DNA of 64,000 nt from Klebsiella sp. BIGb0407 (GTDB lineage: Bacteria; Pseudomonadota; Gammaproteobacteria; Enterobacterales; Enterobacteriaceae), in NCBI RefSeq assembly GCF_024807845.1, contig NZ_JANUEQ010000001.1, positions 62,001 through 126,000 on the forward strand. The letters run 5' to 3'. Of the stretch, positions 58,138 to 64,000 are shown in pieces. The notes below the pieces were generated by a model, which was given only the letters and a program-made list of their open reading frames with translations, searched no databases and had not been told where the DNA came from. Each line of letters begins with the position of its first letter. The first letter of the stretch is position 1. Position numbers and translations under genes: made by a program.

Positions 58138-58728
58138 TTATTGCTCACGTTGATGATGTAGCAAGCCATTAAAAGTGGTTTGTAGCGAGTTAATCATTTG
58201 TGATGACCAGCGTACGACATGGTTTTCTGGCAAAGTATGTGGCATCCAGACGGCAAATCCAAATAATGCCATACAGAGTACGCGTTCGAGCTGGTTACCT
58301 TTTTGTGGCCTGATAACGGGGAACCGAAAACGCCAGCGGCAAGGCCAGAGCAAAGGGACACCGGCAGGCGTGAGCATATCGGCGATGATATGACTGATAT
58401 AACCCAGAACCATGCCCTGGAGTGCATCAGCCGGGATAACCCAGTCATTCGGTACTTGCAGAGAAAATAGGGCCAGACCAATAAATACCGCCAGCAAACT
58501 GTGGGTAAATCCGCGATGCCCGAACATCCGGGCAACAGGTTTAGAAATCCATTTTAAGCGCTGGCCGAGAAACGATTTAGGATGATCGATATCGGGTAGC
58601 AGGCAAGTCAGAATGGCTGACGGAACAATATGCCACCAGTCCCCATTAGCCAGGACCGGCGTTAACTCCGCATTTTTAGCAAATACTGCAAGCGAAATAG
58701 AAAAAAGCAGATGGCCTTCCGCCGTCAT
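58138..58728 (-). CDS. ydjM: SOS-controlled membrane protein YdjM
   Basis: 196 residues of the DUF457/YdjM metal-dependent hydrolase-like family. TAEGHLLFSISLAVF, LPDIDHPKS (metal Asp/His), MFGHRGFTHSLLAVF and GYISHIIADMLTPAGVPLLWP are conserved, with about four hydrophobic segments. In E. coli it is a LexA regulon member and a LexA box is visible upstream here. Function unknown. Confidence 0.95.
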   Translation of the reverse strand: MTAEGHLLFSISLAVFAKNAELTPVLANGDWWHIVPSAILTCLLPDIDHPKSFLGQRLKWISKPVARMFGHRGFTHSLLAVFIGLALFSLQVPNDWVIPADALQGMVLGYISHIIADMLTPAGVPLLWPCRWRFRFPVIRPQKGNQLERVLCMALFGFAVWMPHTLPENHVVRWSSQMINSLQTTFNGLLHHQREQ

Positions 58729-58744
58729 AATGCACCCGAATAAG

Positions 58745-58782
58745 AACTGTCAATTCGTCCAGTATAGGGTTTTTATACAGTA
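58745..58782 (-). promoter_or_regulatory. LexA box(es) upstream of ydjM
   Basis: AACTGTCAATTCGTCCAGTA (58745-58764) has the CTG-N10-CAG core. A second, weaker site directly abuts it and shares its TA (58763-58782), with only the right half (ATACAGTA) intact. The first lies 17 bp before the ydjM start. Confidence 0.8.
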
Positions 58783-58844
58783 TGCGAAAGAGGTGACGCT
58801 GTAACATTTAATCAGAATGAGGGTGGTTTGCACCACCCACAGTA

Positions 58845-59513
58845 TCAGCCAGTCAAATTGCTGGCGGTGAGCTGTTCCAGAGAGCTGATTTTAACCTCTG
58901 CCAGGCCCCAGCGTGGGTCTGAAAGGCTTTCAACCAGCGGCACCACAATAGAGCGCATACGTGCAGCTTTACTGGCAACCATGCCTGTCACAGAATCTTC
59001 CAGTGCCACACAGTTAACCGGGGAAATATTCAGTTGAGCAGCCGCATTCAGATAGACCTGAGGATGTGGCTTGCTATAGGGCAGATGCTCTGCCGAAGCG
59101 AGTGTGTCGAAGTACTCGCGCAGTTCGAAAATTTCCAGTACTTTTTCCAGCATGGCTAAAGGTGATGCGGAAGCGAGGCCAATTTTCAGTCCCCGAGCCT
59201 TGCACAGTATCAGAGCTTCTCGTACGCCAGGCTTCAGTGGGCGCTGTTGTTCGACTAACTCAATAACACGTTTAATCACACTGGCTGTCACCTCTGCACA
59301 AGAGGGGCCTGCCCACGGCATCAAGTTAAACCACAAATCCACCACCACATCGATACGTACGCCGAGGGTTTCGGGAAGTTCATGGTGCCTTGAGGTGTCC
59401 ACTCCTATAGAGGAGAGAATTTCGTGCTCAGCCTGTTCCCAGAGTGGTTCAGAATCAATTAACAGACCATCCATATCAAAAATCGCCGCATGGATCTGGT
59501 GCGTACTTGCCAT
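58845..59513 (-). CDS. hxpB: HAD-family sugar phosphatase HxpB (YniC)
   Basis: 222 residues. HAD motif I FDMDGLLIDSEP (nucleophile Asp13, Asp15), motif II GLASASP, Lys in YSKPHPQVYL, motif IV ALEDSVTGMVASKAA. Dephosphorylates hexitol/hexose phosphates including 2-deoxyglucose-6-phosphate. GGGAGG precedes the start. Divergent from yniB as in E. coli. Confidence 0.95.
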   Translation of the reverse strand: MASTHQIHAAIFDMDGLLIDSEPLWEQAEHEILSSIGVDTSRHHELPETLGVRIDVVVDLWFNLMPWAGPSCAEVTASVIKRVIELVEQQRPLKPGVREALILCKARGLKIGLASASPLAMLEKVLEIFELREYFDTLASAEHLPYSKPHPQVYLNAAAQLNISPVNCVALEDSVTGMVASKAARMRSIVVPLVESLSDPRWGLAEVKISSLEQLTASNLTG

Positions 59514-59678
59514 TAGAGACCTCCCTTAGTCCATATTAATCACGGGTTCGTTAACTTCAGACCCCAGACAATACAGGACAATGGCTCTTTTGCGAATTTA
59601 AGCTGTAAAGCCCGGGCGAAAAGAGGATATACAGGGTAGACTTTAGCCGACATGTTACGTCTTAAATAAGGGGAGTTC

Positions 59679-60215
59679 ATGACGTATCAACAAGCTGGAC
59701 GTATTGCTTTACTAAAACGCATCGCCGGCTGGGTGATTTTTATCCCGGCGTTGCTATCTACTTTTATCTCTGTGCTGAAGTTTATGTATGCGTACAGCGA
59801 GAAACAAGTCGGTATTAATGCGGTGATGCTGGACTTTATTCATGTCATGATCGAGATGGTGCGTTTCAATACGCCTTTCCTGAACCTGTTCTGGGATAAT
59901 TCACCGCAGGCAGATTTTCTGCAACAGGCAAACATTACGTTCTGGATTATTTTTGCTCTTATATTTATTGGTCTGGCGTTAAAAGACTCAGGTGCAAGAA
60001 TGTCACGGCAGGTAAAATATATACGGGAAAGTCTTCAGGATCAGCTGATTATTGAAAAGGCCAAAGGCGAAGAGGGACTTAGCAAACAGCAACTGAATGC
60101 TAAAATTAATGTCCCGCATCACACGTTTCTGGTTCAGGTTTTCCCGCTATATATTCTGCCGGTGATTGTGCTGGCAGTCGGTTATCTGTTTTTCCGACTA
60201 CTGGGCTTTGTTTAA
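59679..60215 (+). CDS. yniB: YniB-family membrane protein
   Basis: 178 residues with an N-terminal segment (GWVIFIPALLSTFISVLKFMYAYSEKQ), a middle segment (ITFWIIFALIFIGLAL) and a C-terminal segment (VFPLYILPVIVLAVGYLFFRL). Matches YniB by sequence feel, length and position. Function unknown; inner membrane. GGGGAG before the ATG. Confidence 0.9.
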   Translation: MTYQQAGRIALLKRIAGWVIFIPALLSTFISVLKFMYAYSEKQVGINAVMLDFIHVMIEMVRFNTPFLNLFWDNSPQADFLQQANITFWIIFALIFIGLALKDSGARMSRQVKYIRESLQDQLIIEKAKGEEGLSKQQLNAKINVPHHTFLVQVFPLYILPVIVLAVGYLFFRLLGFV

Positions 60216-60218
60216 CCG

Positions 60219-61079
60219 CTAACGGGACAGCACTTGTTCCAGAGCATGATCTGCTACCGGAATATGTTCCCTGCCAAACACGACAGCCCGATTAATCAGG
60301 GTATAAAGCTGGTAAATCGGCTGTCGCTCAATAAATCCGGATGGTAGAGGCGCTATTGACTGGTAACCATCATAAATGTGCGGTGGCTGTTCCGGATGCA
60401 AGGGCAGCATGGCTAAATCGCACTCCCGGTCCCCCCAGTAGCAGGCGGGATCATAGATAAAAGGGCCGTCAGGTCCCAGCGCGCAGTTATCAGCCCACAA
60501 ATCACCATGTAATAGCGACGGCTGTGGCTGGTGTGCGGCCAGAGCCTGCTGAACAGTGTCAACAATCGTATCGATATTTCCGAACTTAATCCCTTTTTCT
60601 GCCGCTATCTCGAGTTGCCAGCCAATACGTTGCTCAGCAAAAAAAGTAGACCAGCGGCGCTGCCAGAGATTAGGTTGTAATGTCGTAGACAGCGCATTAT
60701 CGAAGTCCAGGCCAAATTGCGGCTGGTCACTCCATTGATGGAGTCGTGCCAGATGTTGTCCGAGTAAATAGGCATTGTGCAAATCTAAAGGTCTGGCAGG
60801 GAGGTACTCCAGTAGCAGGAAACTATTATCCCGGTCAGCTCCTGTCGCCCAGACGGCGGGGACTCTGACGGTATTCGTGCGTGCTAGCAGCGCCAGTTGA
60901 TCGGCTTCGGCAATAAATAACGGTAACATCTCATGGTTATCACTTTTGACAAAAATCTCATGTTCACCGTAGTAGAGATGCCATGCCTGGTGACTCTGGC
61001 CACCAGGCACCTGCGTCGGTGCTGAGATTTCGGCTTCACCTAACTGCTCGCTTAACAAACGACGAATAGTTTGCCACAT
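60219..61079 (-). CDS. yniA: Fructosamine-kinase-family protein YniA
   Basis: 286 residues from ATG 61079 (an in-frame extension to 61151 is not conserved). Aminoglycoside-phosphotransferase-like fold: QVPGGQSHQAWHLYYGEHEIFVKS, catalytic loop LLHGDLWADNCALG, metal YDPACYWGDRECDLAMLPL. Family members phosphorylate glycated amines (fructosamine kinase). Convergent with yniB, 3 bp apart. Confidence 0.93.
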   Translation of the reverse strand: MWQTIRRLLSEQLGEAEISAPTQVPGGQSHQAWHLYYGEHEIFVKSDNHEMLPLFIAEADQLALLARTNTVRVPAVWATGADRDNSFLLLEYLPARPLDLHNAYLLGQHLARLHQWSDQPQFGLDFDNALSTTLQPNLWQRRWSTFFAEQRIGWQLEIAAEKGIKFGNIDTIVDTVQQALAAHQPQPSLLHGDLWADNCALGPDGPFIYDPACYWGDRECDLAMLPLHPEQPPHIYDGYQSIAPLPSGFIERQPIYQLYTLINRAVVFGREHIPVADHALEQVLSR

Positions 61080-61528
61080 ATTGAATTCCTCTGCGGGTGA
61101 CCGGATTATCAATAGATTATCGCGCTTAGTGGTGACTAACCGCGACATCACGCACAGTTACCAGGATTTTTATAGTCATGCGATTTCTCCGCGATGACTG
61201 CCTTTTGATATCAAGAATAGTTCATTCTGAAACAAGCAGGAGGTAAACCCCTGTTATTTGTGTGTCTGCTCCTACAGGTTATGGGATGCGTTATGGTGAT
61301 AAAATCCATATGTTTTATAATGTTATGCGGAAAGGTCTGATTTTTTTATCATTATGAAAATAAACACTTTTTATTTTACACTTGGCTAGAAAATGTTATT
61401 AAGATCTCATTGCTAAGTTTACGGGGCTTTTTTATAATTCACCTCCTTCCAAGGGGCATATTCTCTAGCCCTTGTGAAATAGGCCGAATACTTGCGGTTA
61501 TCTTTTTTTGTGTTGTACGGATTAATAA
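61080..61528. other. yniA-ydiY interval
   Basis: 449 bp of AT-rich DNA with no gene. In E. coli pfkB and ydiZ lie here; no trace is seen. It must carry the ydiY promoter. Confidence 0.6.
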
Positions 61529-62287
61529 ATGAAGCTTTTAAAGACAGTACCGGTAGCACTCCTCCTGGCTGGAGGATCGTTTGTAAGTCATTCTGTTTGG
61601 GCAGATGATTCGGTGTTCACTGTCATGGATGACCCCGCTACAGCCAAGACAGACTTCGGCGGTAACCTTAACGCAGGCTATACTGCTCAGTCAGGGAACA
61701 CCAAAAGCTCGACGCTGACTGCAAATACCAATATGACCTGGTACCAGCAGGTAACAGCATGGTCACTGTGGGGCAGCGCAAGTAATACTTCCTCTAACGA
61801 TGTACGTTCTTCCGAAAAATATTCTGCCGGTGGTCGTGGTCGTTACAATCTGTCTGATAGTAACTATGTTTTTGGCCAGGCAAGCTGGTTGACCGATCGC
61901 TTCAATGGTTATCATGCCCGCGATATCTTTACCGCTGGTTATGGTCGTCAGGTATTGGCAGGGCCTGTACAGTTCCTGCGTCTGGAAGCCGGTCCTGGTG
62001 TACGCTATGACGAATATGTCGACGGTGGTCATAAAACGCAGGCTTTAGGCTATGCGTCTGCCATCTATAACTGGCAATTCACAGATAATGCTAAATTTAC
62101 TCAGGGCGTATCGTTCTTTGGTTCTGAAGACAGCACCGTGAATACTGAAACCTCAGTTGATGTAGCCATCAATGAGAATTTCGGTCTGAAACTCGGTTAC
62201 TACGTGACGTGGAACTCTGAGCCACCAGCATCAGCGCCTAACCGTACTGATAAGCGTACCCAGATTACGCTTGGTTATAAGCTCTAG
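61529..62287 (+). CDS. ydiY: YdiY-family DUF481 outer-membrane protein
   Basis: 252 residues. Signal peptide cleaved near VWA-DD (25), then a DUF481 beta-barrel of about ten strands (GNLNAGYTAQSGNTKSSTLTANTNM, TSSNDVRSSEKYSAGGRGRYNL, YVFGQASWLTDRFNGY, LRLEAGPGVRYDEY, GLKLGYYVTWNSEPP) ending in KRTQITLGYKL. Matches E. coli YdiY, acid-inducible in reports. Role unknown. Followed by a terminator. Confidence 0.93.
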   Translation: MKLLKTVPVALLLAGGSFVSHSVWADDSVFTVMDDPATAKTDFGGNLNAGYTAQSGNTKSSTLTANTNMTWYQQVTAWSLWGSASNTSSNDVRSSEKYSAGGRGRYNLSDSNYVFGQASWLTDRFNGYHARDIFTAGYGRQVLAGPVQFLRLEAGPGVRYDEYVDGGHKTQALGYASAIYNWQFTDNAKFTQGVSFFGSEDSTVNTETSVDVAINENFGLKLGYYVTWNSEPPASAPNRTDKRTQITLGYKL

Positions 62288-62294
62288 TCATGAA

Positions 62295-62323
62295 AAGCCG
62301 GATAATCATCCGGCTTATTTTTT
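62295..62323 (+). terminator. Intrinsic terminator after ydiY
   Basis: AAGCCGGAT/ATCCGGCTT, 9-bp perfect stem, 4-nt loop, then ATTTTTT. Confidence 0.93.
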
Positions 62324-62542
62324 GTCCATCTTAAACTAATTGTTACTTTGGTTAACTCGTCTCCGGCTATGTTCTGCAAAGGTTATTTATTGTCAGTTGA
62401 TCCTCGCCTTTATTTACATCTCACTAACGAACGCAGTAAATTTGAGTCTCTCTGACAAATAAACTGACTATCAACAAAGCGTAATACACGGCTATAATTG
62501 CCCCGTATTCAGAGAACTTAGTTATTGAGTAAGAGATAAATT

Positions 62543-62776
62543 ATGAAAGCGCTAAAATATATAGCGATATCCGGTTTGTTGCTGTCATTCTCCGTCGGCG
62601 TATTTGCAGCACGCCCGGCCAGCACAGTGGTTGCCGTTGAAAAATCAACCACCCCATACTTTGTTAATATCGTCAATGTTGGTTGCGATATGCTATCGCG
62701 AAAAAATCCGACGTTACGGGAGCGTATCAGTGCTATTGACGCCCAGATTTCAGTGCCGGGAGAGTGTGCTGACTAG
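62543..62776 (+). CDS. Small exported protein of unknown function
   Basis: 77 residues: signal peptide (hydrophobic 9-20, cleavage near VFA-AR, 22) and a ~55-residue mature part with two Cys (VGCDMLSRK and VPGECAD) that could form a disulphide. I recognise no family. Weak ribosome-binding site (AAGAGATAAATT). It is placed between ydiY and an autotransporter. Confidence 0.7.
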   Translation: MKALKYIAISGLLLSFSVGVFAARPASTVVAVEKSTTPYFVNIVNVGCDMLSRKNPTLRERISAIDAQISVPGECAD

Positions 62777-62935
62777 CGGGTGGGTCCCTTAGTTGTGGTT
62801 CAAAAAATAAGGGATGCTGTACCCATAGATTTACCCGGTAGCGATATACAGGGTGCAGTTTCTATCTATGGGTACGATACATTCTAACTCATCTTATTTC
62901 GGGGCGACAACCTGCTGTGTATTCCCCAATATGGT

Positions 62936-64000
62936 TCAAAAATTATATTTAATACCAAGCATCGCGCTGGTATTACTGTATCCCTTATGGCCCACCTGGC
63001 TGCCTGTATTTGCCCATAAATTGATTTTAGGGTTAAGCTTACCGGCAACACCAATTTTCACTTCTCCGATATCACGCGTACCTGCCTGAGTGACGCGAGC
63101 ATCATCCATTTTTACGCTGAAACTGCGAGTATTATGTAGCCAGTTTGCTTCAATGAAGGGTTCAAACTCACGTTCTTTATTTTTATCCAAAATATGATGA
63201 CCTTTCATAGATGCCCTGATCCCCAGGCGGGTCTGGATATTACCCTCACCATTACTGATAACACGGGTTCCGTTAGCTTCGCGGTGATTACTGGATTTTA
63301 CGTTCATCAAGGTGACCTGAGCCTGTGGCTGAATAAACCATGAATTAACAGCTTCTTTGCTATCGGTAAGTTCCCCCATCTTAAAGGTATAACCTGCTTC
63401 AAGTGAGGTATTTACACCTTTTGACTGATAACGCTCTGCGGATATGTTCTGGCCTTGAACGTGATTATTAAACCAGTTGTACTGTAGCCAGCTATTGATA
63501 TACAGACCGGATTTATCCGTATGATTCCCGTACCAGCTAGCGTAGGTGCCGATACTGTATCCTTTAGCCGAACTCTTTGAATGATAATCGGTGACAGCTG
63601 AATGGCTATTGCTACGGCTGGTGCCATGACCTGCAGTCAAACCAAAATTTCCCCGATTACGGTTATTTGTACTCCAGCGGAGAATATCTCCACCCAGTTG
63701 GGTCATCATATTATTGGTCTGTGTTGTTAACTGACTGCTATTATCGCGCCAGTTATTATGACTGCCTGTCTGACGTAGCCATAAGCTGGACCACTTTTTT
63801 TTACCAGTAAAAACGTCGGTATATTCAGTATCAGCTGGACGATCATTGATTGCTGTGGCGAACAGAGTATTAGCGGCGCTTAAGTTTGCAATATAACTCG
63901 CGGCCTCCGGACGTACGATATGTCTGGCCTGGGGAGAATTAAGGGATGCCTGGCTGGTGAGATACCAGTTTCCACTATTATTTCCCTGTCCACGTACCAG
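62936..64000 (-). CDS. Autotransporter (type V secretion) C-terminal region, partial
   Basis: The frame runs open to the window edge, so the passenger and signal peptide are outside. The visible ~355 residues begin in the junction region (LSAANTLFATAINDRPADT...KKWSSLWLRQTGSHNNWRD) and continue as the 12-strand autotransporter beta-domain (GYSIGTYASWYGNHTDKSGLYINSWLQYNWFNN, SLEAGYTFKMG, WFIQPQAQVTLMNV, LGIRASMKGH, FIEANWLHNTRSFSVKMD, VGHKGYSNTSAMLGIKYNF) with terminal Phe. Outer-membrane translocation of a large adhesin-like passenger. The passenger's type cannot be told. Confidence 0.9.
   Translation of the reverse strand: MVRGQGNNSGNWYLTSQASLNSPQARHIVRPEAASYIANLSAANTLFATAINDRPADTEYTDVFTGKKKWSSLWLRQTGSHNNWRDNSSQLTTQTNNMMTQLGGDILRWSTNNRNRGNFGLTAGHGTSRSNSHSAVTDYHSKSSAKGYSIGTYASWYGNHTDKSGLYINSWLQYNWFNNHVQGQNISAERYQSKGVNTSLEAGYTFKMGELTDSKEAVNSWFIQPQAQVTLMNVKSSNHREANGTRVISNGEGNIQTRLGIRASMKGHHILDKNKEREFEPFIEANWLHNTRSFSVKMDDARVTQAGTRDIGEVKIGVAGKLNPKINLWANTGSQVGHKGYSNTSAMLGIKYNF

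Overview
The window is bacterial chromosome from a member of the Enterobacterales, most likely Enterobacteriaceae. The right half (about 32-64 kb) keeps the gene order of the E. coli xthA-ast-spy-ves-nadE-osmE-cedA-ydjO-tcyP-ydjM-hxpB-yniB-yniA-ydiY neighbourhood, and the proteins read as clear orthologues. Genus cannot be fixed from sequence alone. No rRNA, tRNA or CRISPR array was seen.

Left half (1-32 kb): a mosaic accessory region. It is built largely of small regulator-plus-target modules: AraC/EamA exporter, MarR-GNAT, TetR/saccharopine-dehydrogenase-like, NepI-like MFS/AraC, Lrp/LysE/PanB paralogue, LysR/DJ-1-like, WYL regulator/SDR, and LysR/quinone reductase/YciI. Between about 1 and 12 kb it is scarred. 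A GNAT gene is present twice as a near-identical ~0.7 kb direct repeat. A minimal tyrosine integrase is present as two pseudogenes plus a third 5' remnant. A DUF4238 gene carries an in-frame TGA. A PD-(D/E)XK-like orphan sits among five GNAT-type acetyltransferase genes. A vapC remnant (18.7 kb) and an SDR C-terminal scar (29.6 kb) show further decay. The SOS nuclease gene cho lies here (19.6-20.4 kb), away from its E. coli position between ves and nadE.

Transition (26-42 kb): a CNNM/CBS transporter-like pair; a periplasmic helical-repeat protein overlapping a DUF3142 gene; a yqjH-yqjI ferric reductase/metal regulator operon; nudG; a YbiU-like dioxygenase with a YciT-like regulator; and a Bcr/CflA efflux pump followed by a TetR regulator.

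Core block (42-64 kb): xthA, then the arginine succinyltransferase operon astCADBE behind a recognisable sigma-54 promoter, then spy, ves, a RibD-type reductase, yddG, nadE, osmE, cedA, an effector-like ydjO-position gene, tcyP, ydjM with a LexA box, hxpB, yniB, yniA, ydiY, a small exported protein and the C-terminal part of an autotransporter cut by the window edge. Compared with E. coli, the chb operon and katE (osmE-cedA gap) and pfkB-ydiZ (yniA-ydiY gap) are absent.

The most striking item is the AT-rich gene at 55.6 kb. Its N-terminus closely resembles the WEK(I/M)xxFF translocation domain of Salmonella type III effectors (SspH/SlrP/SseI group), joined through an acidic linker to an unrecognised C-terminal half.
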